A DNA stretch of 57,940 nucleotides from Pseudomonas koreensis (GTDB taxonomy: Bacteria; Pseudomonadota; Gammaproteobacteria; Pseudomonadales; Pseudomonadaceae): the NCBI RefSeq assembly GCF_025447595.1, contig NZ_JAOEJU010000033.1, forward strand, positions 1 through 57,940, in the 5' to 3' direction. Of the stretch, positions 1 to 7,256 are shown piece after piece. How positions within the stretch are numbered: position 1 is the first letter of the stretch; each line of letters opens with the position of its first letter. Made by a program: the position numbers and the translations under genes. The notes under the pieces are model-generated. The model did no database searches, was not told the origin of the DNA, and saw nothing but the letters and a program-made list of their open reading frames with translations.

Positions 1-62
1 ACCTACTTAACTCATTGAATCTCAAGGAGTTTTCCGTTTCGACTGCGCCGGAAGTGGGGCGA
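1..62 (-). other. Leader of a leftward stable-RNA (probably rRNA) transcript
   Basis: No coding potential was seen. On the minus strand this stretch follows directly from the strong promoter at 63-90 and begins with a GC-rich discriminator. It is therefore probably the 5' leader of a stable RNA operon running out of the left edge. In P. aeruginosa an rRNA operon lies beside msrQ/msrP, which supports an rRNA leader. No mature rRNA sequence lies inside the window. Confidence 0.55.
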
Positions 63-90
63 ATTATAGAGACTCAGGATCTGCCGTCAA
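63..90 (-). promoter_or_regulatory. Strong sigma70 promoter, leftward, stable-RNA type
   Basis: On the minus strand there is a -35 box TTGACG (85-90), a 16-base spacer and a perfect -10 box TATAAT (63-68). It is followed by a C/G-rich discriminator, as in growth-rate and ppGpp-controlled rRNA or tRNA promoters. It points away from msrQ, out of the window. The rRNA identity of the product is inferred from synteny. Confidence 0.75.
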
Positions 91-93
91 CCC

Positions 94-717
94 CTAATTT
101 CGCTTTTCTTGAAATACCTGCTTTTTACCCATCAAACGCGGGATCCGTCGGGTCAAGGGGGGAATACGTAACGCCAAAAGGAAAATACCTATAAAGGCAT
201 AGACTGCCCACTCCTTAAGATCAGCACGCACAATCCACAACATATGCAGCAATCCCAACCCCAGAATCACGTACACCAGCCGGTGCAACTTCTTCCAGCG
301 GGTACCTAAACGACGCTGACTGTATCGGTTGGAGGTAACCGCCAATGCAAGCAACCCAAGAAAACCCAGAGCACCCACAATGATGTAGGGACGCTTGCGC
401 AGCTCGACACTCAGTTGCGACCAGTCGAAACCGAGAATGAACGCCATATAGCTGCAAAGATGCAGAACCACATAGGCAAAACACCAGAGCCCCAACTGAC
501 GGCGCACAGCAATCCACCCGGCCCACCCCGTAAGTTTCTGCAGCGGCGTCATACTCAGGGTGATCAACAGCAATACCAATGTCCCAAGCCCCAGCCGATC
601 AACCAGAACCTTCCCCGGATCTGGCCCAAGCAGATCCGCAAAAGCCTGATAAAACCAGAACAGCGGCCAGATCGCCGCAGCCAGGAAAACACCTACGCGC
701 CAGATCGGGTATCGCAT
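94..717 (-). CDS. msrQ: MsrQ, heme-binding membrane subunit of the MsrPQ methionine sulfoxide reductase
   Basis: The 207-residue integral membrane protein belongs to the YedZ/MsrQ ferric reductase-like family and has about six hydrophobic segments. It passes electrons from the respiratory chain or flavin through heme b to MsrP, which repairs oxidised methionines in periplasmic proteins. Histidines that could ligate heme include those in VVLHLCSYM and KKLHRLVYV, and the RRLGTRWKKLHR segment is typical of the family. Its start codon overlaps the end of msrP by one base, so the two genes are translationally coupled. Length is normal. Confidence 0.93.
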   Translation of the reverse strand: MRYPIWRVGVFLAAAIWPLFWFYQAFADLLGPDPGKVLVDRLGLGTLVLLLITLSMTPLQKLTGWAGWIAVRRQLGLWCFAYVVLHLCSYMAFILGFDWSQLSVELRKRPYIIVGALGFLGLLALAVTSNRYSQRRLGTRWKKLHRLVYVILGLGLLHMLWIVRADLKEWAVYAFIGIFLLALRIPPLTRRIPRLMGKKQVFQEKRN

Positions 718-1730
718 CAGTAGTTCTTCCGCAGATCGAGCCCTGTATATAAAGAAGCGACCTCATCCGAGTAGCCGTTGAACATCTGCGTATCACGCAC
801 ATTCGGCTTGAACAGACTGTTGGGCAGTCGCCGCTCCCGCGCTTGAGTCCAACGCGGATGGTCTACGGTAGGGTTCACATTCGCATAGAACCCGTACTCA
901 TCCGCCGCAATGCTCTGCCAGGTTGTCTTCGGCTGCTCGCTGACCAGACTGATCCGCACGATGGATTTGACACTCTTGAAGCCGTACTTCCAGGGCACCA
1001 CCAGACGCAACGGCGCACCGTTCTGGTTTGGCAATTCGCGGCCATACATACCCACCGCCAGAATCGCCAAGGGATTCATCGCCTCATCCAGACGCAAACC
1101 TTCTACATAAGGCCAGTCGATCAGGGCAAATCCCGAACGCTGCCCGGGCATGCTCTTCGGATCCTGCAAGGTTTCGAAGCGAATGTATTTGGCATTGGAA
1201 GTAGGCTCTACCTGCCTCAACAGTGCCGAGATGGGAAAACCGATCCAGGGAATCACCATCGACCACGCCTCGACACAGCGCAGGCGATAAATACGCTCTT
1301 CCAGCTGGTAAGGCTTCATGAAGTCTTCCAGAGCATAACGCCCCGGCTTACCCACCTCCCCGTCCACGACAACACTCCACGGTTCGGTTTTCAACGAACC
1401 GGCATTGGCCGCCGGATCACCTTTGTCGGTGCCGAACTCATAGAAGTTGTTGTAATGGGTGGCGTCTTTGAAAGGTGTGATCGCCTCATCCTTGACGTTC
1501 ACCGCGCCCCATTTGACAGAGGGCAACTTCTCGGCAAACCAGGCGGGCGCTTTTCCGGCGTCGACATCGGCATAGCGGGCAGCCTCTTCGGCACTGGCCC
1601 AGCGCGGCAAAGAGCTCACGGCCAAACCGGCCGCAGTCGCTCCGAGCAATTGTCGGCGAGAGAGATAAATGGATTCAGGCGTGACGTCCGACTCATGGCA
1701 GTCGGACGCTTTGGGGACTTTGATCAGCAT
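717..1730 (-). CDS. msrP: MsrP, periplasmic molybdopterin methionine sulfoxide reductase catalytic subunit
   Basis: The 337-residue protein (YedY/MsrP family) carries a Tat signal near residues 22-47: twin arginines 25-26 in SRRQLLG, then a hydrophobic stretch ending ASA. The cysteine in RCVEAW (about residue 152) matches the molybdenum-ligating cysteine of the family. It reduces free or protein-bound methionine sulfoxide in the periplasm, with electrons from MsrQ encoded immediately downstream. The chosen start is preceded by GGAG five bases upstream, and this GGAG lies in the arm of a hairpin (see 1735-1777). Confidence 0.95.
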   Translation of the reverse strand: MLIKVPKASDCHESDVTPESIYLSRRQLLGATAAGLAVSSLPRWASAEEAARYADVDAGKAPAWFAEKLPSVKWGAVNVKDEAITPFKDATHYNNFYEFGTDKGDPAANAGSLKTEPWSVVVDGEVGKPGRYALEDFMKPYQLEERIYRLRCVEAWSMVIPWIGFPISALLRQVEPTSNAKYIRFETLQDPKSMPGQRSGFALIDWPYVEGLRLDEAMNPLAILAVGMYGRELPNQNGAPLRLVVPWKYGFKSVKSIVRISLVSEQPKTTWQSIAADEYGFYANVNPTVDHPRWTQARERRLPNSLFKPNVRDTQMFNGYSDEVASLYTGLDLRKNY

Positions 1731-1734
1731 GGCA

Positions 1735-1777
1735 ACTCCGCAGCTTTGGAGGACAGATGCACCATAGACTGCGGAGT
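1735..1777 (-). promoter_or_regulatory. Inverted repeat that would cover the msrP ribosome binding site
   Basis: Perfect 9-base arms ACTCCGCAG (1735-1743) and CTGCGGAGT (1769-1777) are separated by 25 bases. In the msrP mRNA the arm nearest the gene contains the GGAG ribosome binding site, five bases before the start codon, so folding would hide it. That it regulates msrP is an inference. A DNA operator is an equally possible reading. Confidence 0.5.
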
Positions 1778-1792
1778 ATGAGGGAAATTACA

Positions 1793-2656
1793 TCACTCGG
1801 CGTGTTTGTGACGACGAAGATGCAACAGATACTGCACCGGACCCGACGCGGCATAGGCGAGGAACACCAGCAGCAGAATGCGAGGCGGATCGCTGAACAC
1901 CACAGCAAAGACCAGCACCACCGCGAGAATCGCCACGAAAGGTACGCGCCCCTTCAGATCCAGCTCCTTGAAGCTGTTGTACTTGATGTTGCTGACCATC
2001 AGCATCCCGGCGGCCGCTACCATCAGCGCAACCAGGAACGACATCTTCGACCCCTGGATCCCGTAATCGCTGAACGCCCAGACAATCCCCGCAACTACAC
2101 CGGCAGCAGCCGGGCTGGCAAGACCGATGAAGTAGCGCTTGTCGGCAGTCCCCACCTGAGTATTGAAGCGCGCCAGACGCAATGCCGCACCCGCCACATA
2201 AATGAAGGCAACCATCCAGCCGACCTTGCCCATGTCACCCAGCGCCCAGCCGAATGCCAGTAATGCCGGCGCGACACCAAAAGCGACCATGTCCGACAGC
2301 GAGTCGTACTCGGCGCCGAACGCACTTTGGGTATTGGTCATGCGCGCTACGCGACCATCAAGGCCGTCGAGCACCATGGCGACAAAAATCGCGATGGCAG
2401 CAAAGGCGAAGTACTTGCTCGCGTTCGCCGCGTCCCCGGCACTCAACGCAGCCTGGGCACTCATCGAGTTGATGATGGAATAGAACCCTGCGAACAGGTT
2501 CGCAGTGGTGAACAGGTTCGGCAGAAGATAGATACCACGATGCCGGACTTTACGGCCTTCTGCGTCATGCCCTTCTTCGATGTGCTCATCGATGGGCAGC
2601 AGGCTTTCGGCGTCGGAAGCCTGGTTCGGCTCTTCGGGACGTTCGCTCATGGACAT
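1793..2656 (-). CDS. pssA: CDP-diacylglycerol--serine O-phosphatidyltransferase
   Basis: The 287-residue membrane protein makes phosphatidylserine from CDP-diacylglycerol and serine, the first committed step to phosphatidylethanolamine. The CDP-alcohol phosphatidyltransferase signature D-G-x2-A-R-x8-G-x3-D-x3-D is readable around residues 97-122 (Asp97, Asp100, Gly114, Asp118, Asp122). The first 40 residues are hydrophilic and acidic, and about seven hydrophobic segments follow. It belongs to the integral-membrane type rather than the E. coli PLD-like type. It lies downstream of ilvC on the same strand but behind a terminator (2752-2780), so it is probably expressed separately. Confidence 0.93.
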   Translation of the reverse strand: MSMSERPEEPNQASDAESLLPIDEHIEEGHDAEGRKVRHRGIYLLPNLFTTANLFAGFYSIINSMSAQAALSAGDAANASKYFAFAAIAIFVAMVLDGLDGRVARMTNTQSAFGAEYDSLSDMVAFGVAPALLAFGWALGDMGKVGWMVAFIYVAGAALRLARFNTQVGTADKRYFIGLASPAAAGVVAGIVWAFSDYGIQGSKMSFLVALMVAAAGMLMVSNIKYNSFKELDLKGRVPFVAILAVVLVFAVVFSDPPRILLLVFLAYAASGPVQYLLHLRRHKHAE

Positions 2657-2751
2657 TACCTTGCAACGGATTGGACATTTTCGACAGGTGTCTGGGACGA
2701 CGGTTCGGCCACAAACGATGCAGCTTTATACCAGAACCGCCCGCCCATACG

Positions 2752-2780
2752 AAAAAACGCGGCCGAGGCCGCGTTTTTTT
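2752..2780. terminator. Intrinsic terminator after ilvC
   Basis: A GC-rich stem (ACGCGGCC against GGCCGCGT) is flanked by an A-run and a T-run, so it can work in both directions. It lies 19 bases after the ilvC stop and separates the ilv operon from pssA. Confidence 0.85.
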
Positions 2781-2798
2781 CATACAAGGTTCGACGAC

Positions 2799-3815
2799 TT
2801 AGTTTTTGGCTTTGTCGACGATCTTGTTGGCACCGATCCACGGCATCATGGAGCGCAGTTGCTCGCCGATGATTTCGATACCGTGAGCGGCGTTGTTACG
2901 ACGCTTGGCGGTCATCGAAGGGTAGCCGGTTGCGCCTTCGCTGATGAACATTTTGGCGTATTCGCCGTCCTGAATACGTTTCAGGGCGTTGCGCATGGCC
3001 TGACGGGATTCGGCGTTGATCACTTCCGGACCCGTCACGTACTCGCCGTATTCAGCGTTGTTGGAGATCGAGTAGTTCATGTTGGCGATACCGCCTTCGT
3101 ACATGAGGTCAACGATCAGTTTCAGTTCGTGCAGGCACTCGAAGTAGGCCATTTCCGGCGCGTAGCCAGCTTCAACCAGAGTTTCGAAACCGGCTTTTAC
3201 CAGTTCAACGGTACCGCCGCACAGAACGGCTTGCTCGCCGAACAGGTCAGTTTCGGTCTCGTCCTTGAAGGTGGTTTCGATGATACCGGTACGACCGCCA
3301 CCAACGCCGGCGGCGTAGGACAGCGCAACGTTCTTGGCGTTGCCCGAGGCGTCCTGGTAGATCGCGATCAGGTCAGGGATACCGCCGCCCTTCACGAACT
3401 CGGAACGTACGGTGTGGCCCGGGGCTTTCGGCGCGATCATGATCACGTCGAGGTCGGCACGCGGAACAACCTGGTTGTAGTGGATCGCGAAACCGTGGGA
3501 GAAGGCCAGGGTGGCGCCTTTCTTGATGTTCGGCTCGATTTCGTTCTTGTACAGCTGGGACTGGAACTCGTCCGGGGTCAGGATCATGACCAGGTCGGCG
3601 CCGGCAACAGCGGCAGCCACGTCGGTCACTTTCAGGCCATGGGCTTCAGCCTTGGCAACGGTAGCCGAACCTTTACGCAGACCGACGGTAACGTCGACAC
3701 CGGAATCTTTCAGGTTGCACGCCTGGGCGTGGCCCTGGGAACCGTAACCGATGATGGCAACTTTCTTGCCCTGGATGATCGACAGGTCGCAGTCTTTATC
3801 GTAGAAAACTTTCAT
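2799..3815 (-). CDS. ilvC: Ketol-acid reductoisomerase (NADP+), class I
   Basis: The 338-residue class I KARI converts acetolactate or acetohydroxybutyrate to the dihydroxy acids of valine/leucine and isoleucine synthesis. The Rossmann motif GYGSQG is at about residues 23-28. The C-terminal knotted helical domain has the conserved acidic Mg-binding residues (around DLFGEQAVLCGG and ECLHELKLIVDLMYEGG). AGGGGAA precedes the ATG. It is the last gene of ilvI-ilvN-ilvC, 48 bases after ilvN, and a terminator follows. Confidence 0.97.
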   Translation of the reverse strand: MKVFYDKDCDLSIIQGKKVAIIGYGSQGHAQACNLKDSGVDVTVGLRKGSATVAKAEAHGLKVTDVAAAVAGADLVMILTPDEFQSQLYKNEIEPNIKKGATLAFSHGFAIHYNQVVPRADLDVIMIAPKAPGHTVRSEFVKGGGIPDLIAIYQDASGNAKNVALSYAAGVGGGRTGIIETTFKDETETDLFGEQAVLCGGTVELVKAGFETLVEAGYAPEMAYFECLHELKLIVDLMYEGGIANMNYSISNNAEYGEYVTGPEVINAESRQAMRNALKRIQDGEYAKMFISEGATGYPSMTAKRRNNAAHGIEIIGEQLRSMMPWIGANKIVDKAKN

Positions 3816-3863
3816 GAATTTCCCCTTTATATCCAGGCCGTTCAGGCCATTCGCTAATTTGGT

Positions 3864-4355
3864 TTAGATGCTGAGTACTTTGTCGCCGCGGGCAATACCG
3901 GTGACGCCACTGCGGACGGTCTCCAGAATCGATGCGGTGCCAATGGACTGAATGAAGCTGTCGAGCTTGTCGCTGGTACCGGTCAGTTGAACGGTATACA
4001 CGCTGGCGCTGACGTCGACGATCTGTCCACGGTAAATATCGGTGGTGCGTTTGATCTCGGCGCGCTGGGCGCCAGTGGCCTTGACCTTGACCAGCATCAG
4101 TTCGCGCTCGATGTGAGCGCTTTCCGACAGGTCCACCAGCTTGACCACTTCGATCAGCTTGTTCAGGTTTTTGGTGATCTGCTCGATGATTTCATCGTGA
4201 CCGACAGTGGTCAGCGTCAGACGCGACAGGGTCGGGTCTTCGGTTGGCGCCACGGTCAGGCTTTCAATGTTGTAGTTGCGCTGCGAGAACAGGCCGACTA
4301 CGCGAGACAAAGCACCGGGTTCGTTTTCCAGAAGCAAGGAAATAATGTGCCGCAT
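3864..4355 (-). CDS. ilvN: Acetolactate synthase small (regulatory) subunit
   Basis: The 163-residue regulatory subunit of acetohydroxyacid synthase (IlvH/IlvN family) has an N-terminal ACT domain (RHIISLLLENEPGALSRV, residues 2-19) that binds valine for feedback inhibition, and a C-terminal domain. An upstream in-frame start ten codons earlier exists, but it lies inside ilvI. The ATG at 4355 gives the standard N-terminus MRHIIS, has GGAG about ten bases upstream, and begins two bases after the ilvI stop. This implies translational coupling. Confidence 0.95.
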   Translation of the reverse strand: MRHIISLLLENEPGALSRVVGLFSQRNYNIESLTVAPTEDPTLSRLTLTTVGHDEIIEQITKNLNKLIEVVKLVDLSESAHIERELMLVKVKATGAQRAEIKRTTDIYRGQIVDVSASVYTVQLTGTSDKLDSFIQSIGTASILETVRSGVTGIARGDKVLSI

Positions 4356-4357
4356 GA

Positions 4358-6082
4358 TTAGGTACGCTCCGTCTTGCTCAGCCACATATCGCGCATGGAG
4401 CCGTCTTTGATCTGCATCGGATAGACGTGCTCGCTGGTGTCGACCGAAATGTCGATCACCACCAGGCGATCTTTCATGGCGAACGCCTCTTCCATCTTCG
4501 ACTTCAAATCTTTCGATTCGGTGATGCGCACGCCGACGTGGCCATAGGCTTCAGCCAGCTTGACGAAGTCAGGCAAGGATTCCATGTAGGAGTGCGAGTG
4601 ACGGCTGCCGTAACTCATGTCCTGCCACTGACGAACCATGCCCAGAACACCGTTGTTCAGGATGACGATCTTGACCGGCAAACCGTATTGCAGGCAGGTC
4701 GACAATTCCTGGATGTTCATCTGGATACTGCCTTCACCGGTGACGCACGCAACATCGGTGTCAGGGAAGCTCAGCGCGATACCCATCGCGGCCGGCAGAC
4801 CGAAGCCCATCGTGCCCAGGCCACCGGAGTTGATCCAGCGGTTCGGCTTGTTGAACTTGTAGTACTGCGCAGCAAACATCTGGTGCTGACCCACGTCGGA
4901 GGTCACAAAGGCGTCGCCCTTGGTCACTTCGCACAGGGTTTCGATGACGGTCTGCGGCTTGATCATGCTGCCGTCGCCCTTGTCGTAAGGGAACAGGCCG
5001 CGATCACCGCGCCATTCATCAACTTGCTTCCACCAGCTGGCAACGGCGTCCTTGTTCGGGGTTTCGCCGATTTCCTTGAGGATCGCGACCATTTCGGTCA
5101 GGACGCTCTCCACCGGACCAACGATTGGCACGTCGGCCTTGATGGTCTTGGAAATCGAAGCCGGGTCGATGTCAATGTGAATGATCTTGGCGTTCGGGCA
5201 GAACTTCGGCGCGCCGTTGATCACGCGATCATCGAAACGCGCACCGACTGCCAGGATCACGTCGGCATGGTGCATCGCAAGGTTGGCGGTGTAGCTGCCG
5301 TGCATGCCGAGCATGCCGATGAACTGACGATCAGTACCTGGGTAGCCACCCAGGCCCATCAGGGTGTTGGTGACCGGCAGGTTGAGCATTTGCGCCAGTT
5401 CGGTCAGCGGCGCGGAGCCGTTGCCGAGGATCACGCCACCGCCGGAGTACAGCACGGGACGCTTGGCCGCCAGGAGCATTTCTGCTGCCTTGCGGATTTG
5501 CCCGGAGTGACCGCGAACGGCCGGGCTGTAGGAACGCAGTTTGGCTTTCTTCGGGAAGATGTATTCGAACTTCTCGGCCGGGTTGGTCATGTCTTTCGGG
5601 ATATCGACCACGACCGGGCCCGGACGACCGGATTGCGCCAGGTAGAAGGCTTTCTTCATGACTTCCGGGATTTCCGAAGCGTGCTTGATCATGAAGCTGT
5701 GCTTCACGATCGGCCGGGAGATACCGATCATGTCGGTTTCCTGGAACGCGTCGGTGCCGACCATGGTGCTTGGCACCTGACCGGAAATGATCACCATTGG
5801 AATCGAGTCCATATAGGCAGTGGCGATACCGGTGATGGCGTTTGTGGCGCCTGGACCGGAAGTCACCAATACCACGCCGGCTTTACCGGTGGCACGGGCG
5901 TAGCCGTCAGCCATATGGGTAGCCGCTTGTTCGTGACGAACCAGGATGTGGGTCACTTCCGGTTCTTTGAACAGGGCATCGTAAACATGAAGGAGAGCAC
6001 CACCCGGGTACCCGTAGATATATTTGACGCCTTCGTCACGCAAAAAGCGGACGAGCATCTCACCGCCAGATAAAAGCTCCAC
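4358..6082 (-). CDS. ilvI: Acetolactate synthase large (catalytic) subunit
   Basis: The 574-residue ThDP-dependent enzyme condenses pyruvate with pyruvate or 2-ketobutyrate as the first common step of branched-chain amino acid synthesis. The catalytic glutamate lies in HEQAATHMADGYARATG (about residue 51). The FAD/central domain and the C-terminal ThDP-Mg motif (GEGSIQMNIQEL...NNGVLGMV) are present. That motif has Glu where the family usually has Asp. Two in-frame GTG starts exist (6091 and 6082). I chose 6082 because AGAGGTG lies just before it and gives the family N-terminus MELLSGGEM. A leader of about 260 bases precedes it. Confidence 0.95.
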   Translation of the reverse strand: MELLSGGEMLVRFLRDEGVKYIYGYPGGALLHVYDALFKEPEVTHILVRHEQAATHMADGYARATGKAGVVLVTSGPGATNAITGIATAYMDSIPMVIISGQVPSTMVGTDAFQETDMIGISRPIVKHSFMIKHASEIPEVMKKAFYLAQSGRPGPVVVDIPKDMTNPAEKFEYIFPKKAKLRSYSPAVRGHSGQIRKAAEMLLAAKRPVLYSGGGVILGNGSAPLTELAQMLNLPVTNTLMGLGGYPGTDRQFIGMLGMHGSYTANLAMHHADVILAVGARFDDRVINGAPKFCPNAKIIHIDIDPASISKTIKADVPIVGPVESVLTEMVAILKEIGETPNKDAVASWWKQVDEWRGDRGLFPYDKGDGSMIKPQTVIETLCEVTKGDAFVTSDVGQHQMFAAQYYKFNKPNRWINSGGLGTMGFGLPAAMGIALSFPDTDVACVTGEGSIQMNIQELSTCLQYGLPVKIVILNNGVLGMVRQWQDMSYGSRHSHSYMESLPDFVKLAEAYGHVGVRITESKDLKSKMEEAFAMKDRLVVIDISVDTSEHVYPMQIKDGSMRDMWLSKTERT

Positions 6083-6348
6083 GTTGTTCACCTCTAAAAC
6101 GCCAGAATACCGTCCACAAAAAAGCGAACGGGTCTTAATAGGTTTACTTCTCGGCAGAGCATGAGCGACGGTGGTCGCCGACTACGTCAGCACTGACTGA
6201 GCAAGTATTGGGATCGTCCCAAGTGTTGCGGGCCTTTCCCACCCAGCGCGAGGTAACGCGTTGCGGGTGTAACAGGTCGACGCGGATATGCGCCTCATGA
6301 TCTGCCGAGAGGGTCTGCTTCTGGCAGTCCCTGTACAGCGGACTTTGG
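6083..6348 (-). promoter_or_regulatory. Long structured 5' leader of ilvI-ilvN-ilvC
   Basis: About 260 bases lie between the proposed ilvI promoter and the GTG start. On the transcribed strand they hold a small perfect hairpin (TTGGGA/TCCCAA, loop CGA), a second short stem (GCGAC/GTCGC), a T6 tract about 25 bases before the ribosome binding site, and a possible 38-codon ORF (6182-6298). This layout is compatible with attenuation, but no canonical terminator hairpin abuts the T-tract. Regulatory function is inferred only. Confidence 0.35.
6182..6298 (-). CDS. Possible ilv leader peptide (38 codons, speculative)
   Basis: The short ATG-TAG reading frame lies within the ilvI leader. Its second half encodes TLGTIPILAQSVLT and uses codons that are rare in this genome (ATA, CTT and TTA). 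It resembles a branched-chain leader peptide in composition, but the clustering of Ile/Leu/Val codons is modest and there is no good ribosome binding site before the ATG. It may not be translated. It has no similarity that I recognise. Confidence 0.2.
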   Translation of the reverse strand: MRRISASTCYTRNALPRAGWERPATLGTIPILAQSVLT

Positions 6349-6377
6349 ATTCTTCTGTTTCGCCCTCTGCAAGTCAA
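6349..6377 (-). promoter_or_regulatory. Candidate ilvI promoter
   Basis: On the minus strand there is TTGACT (6372-6377), a 17-base spacer and AAGAAT (6349-6354, four of six matches). A second TTGACG lies directly upstream (6380-6385). The palindrome at 6385-6410 abuts this region. Confidence 0.45.
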
Positions 6378-6384
6378 GCCGTCA

Positions 6385-6410
6385 ATGTGCTTAATTGTGG
6401 GTAAGCACAT
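6385..6410. promoter_or_regulatory. Perfect 9-bp inverted repeat, probable operator between ilvI and the DUF4124 gene
   Basis: Arms ATGTGCTTA (6385-6393) and TAAGCACAT (6402-6410) are separated by 8 bases. It touches the -35 region of the proposed ilvI promoter and lies 73 bases upstream of the divergent DUF4124 gene, so a bound regulator could act on either gene. The protein that binds is unknown. Confidence 0.45.
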
Positions 6411-6482
6411 GAGAACGCAAGAAAAAACCTGGAAACCGCTACTCTGTTAGCTTCAATTGCGCAGTTTTGCCAAGGAATCAGC

Positions 6483-6899
6483 ATGCGAACGCTTCTCTTA
6501 ACTCTGCTGATCGGCGCCAGCCCCTGGTGTATGGCCGGTCAGATCTACAAATGGGTCGATGCCCAGGGCGTCACCCATTTCGATCAACAGCCACCACAAG
6601 GGCAGTCATCCACCGCCGTGAAGACGCCCTCCTCTCCCGCACCAATACCTGCCGCATTACCTGGCAGCGGCGCGCTGGGCGATCAGAAAGCCATCGATGA
6701 CAAGGTCAAGAAGCAAGTGGCCGAGCAACAGAGTCAGCTCAAGGCATTTTGCGAACAGGCGCGCACGAATCTCGCGCAACTGCAGAACAATCCGCGCTTG
6801 AGGGAGGAAGTGGAGGGAGAGTTGCGGCGGCTGAGCGACGACCAGCGTCAGCAACGTACTGCAGAGGCACAAAAACAGATTGCGGAAAACTGCCAGTAA
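6483..6899 (+). CDS. DUF4124 domain-containing exported protein
   Basis: The 138-residue protein has a cleavable signal peptide (residues 1-18, ending MAG). The DUF4124 motif QIYKWVDAQGVTHFDQQPPQG follows at residues 19-39. After a short proline/serine linker comes a charged Gln/Glu-rich coiled-coil-like C-terminus. The family is common and exported in Pseudomonas, and its function is unknown. It is transcribed away from ilvI. The stop codon lies inside a hairpin (6887-6912) shared with the convergent YqcC gene. Confidence 0.85.
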   Translation: MRTLLLTLLIGASPWCMAGQIYKWVDAQGVTHFDQQPPQGQSSTAVKTPSSPAPIPAALPGSGALGDQKAIDDKVKKQVAEQQSQLKAFCEQARTNLAQLQNNPRLREEVEGELRRLSDDQRQQRTAEAQKQIAENCQ

Positions 6900-6912
6900 C
6901 CACTGGCAGTTT
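6887..6912. terminator. Bidirectional hairpin between the convergent DUF4124 and yqcC genes
   Basis: AAACTGCCAGT pairs with ACTGGCAGTTT around a four-base loop. A-runs and T-runs on the flanks would let it end transcripts from both sides. It includes the stop codon of the upstream gene. Confidence 0.7.
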
Positions 6913-6917
6913 CGGGT

Positions 6918-7256
6918 TCAGCGCGAAGCAGTGATCAGCAGGTCGAACTCTTTGAGCAACACCTGAAGCTGCCGATCCTTGCCGTGCAGATTGCGCTGGG
7001 CAAAAACCATCTCGGCCATTTCCTGAATGCCCGAGGCATTGGGCAATGGCAGATCCTGTTCGAGGATCATCTTCATCCGCGGCAGGAAGATCCATTGCAG
7101 CCACTGCTCGAAATCGAGGGTGTCGACCGAAAACGGCTCGACACTGCTCAGGGCTTCGACCGAGGGCTGGACATCATCCCACCAGCCCTGGGCACGCAGT
7201 TCACGCTCGATCAACAGGAGTTGATCGGCGACTTTGGAGAAACGACTGTCCATCAC
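6918..7256 (-). CDS. yqcC: YqcC family protein
   Basis: The 112-residue, mainly helical protein belongs to the YqcC/DUF446 family. The N-terminal signature (RFSKVADQLLLIERELRAQGWW) and the central PFSVDTLDFEQWLQWIFLPRM match the family. Function is unknown. In enterobacteria yqcC is found with the tRNA pseudouridine synthase truC, which is not present here. Its start overlaps the end of the TPR lipoprotein gene by four bases (ATGA type), so it is the distal gene of a small operon behind mrcB. Confidence 0.85.
   Translation of the reverse strand: MMDSRFSKVADQLLLIERELRAQGWWDDVQPSVEALSSVEPFSVDTLDFEQWLQWIFLPRMKMILEQDLPLPNASGIQEMAEMVFAQRNLHGKDRQLQVLLKEFDLLITASR

Noticed and set aside
9..93. A possible tRNA or small ORF at the left edge
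   Set aside because: No cloverleaf or start codon with a ribosome site could be found. The promoter and leader reading on the minus strand fits better.
2580..3857. A 425-codon frame antisense to ilvC
   Set aside because: It is a shadow of the real ilvC gene in high-GC sequence, with no family match.
6144..6410. An 88-codon minus-strand frame upstream of ilvI
   Set aside because: It begins upstream of the proposed promoter, inside the palindrome, and has no ribosome site or family. The region is better read as promoter plus leader.
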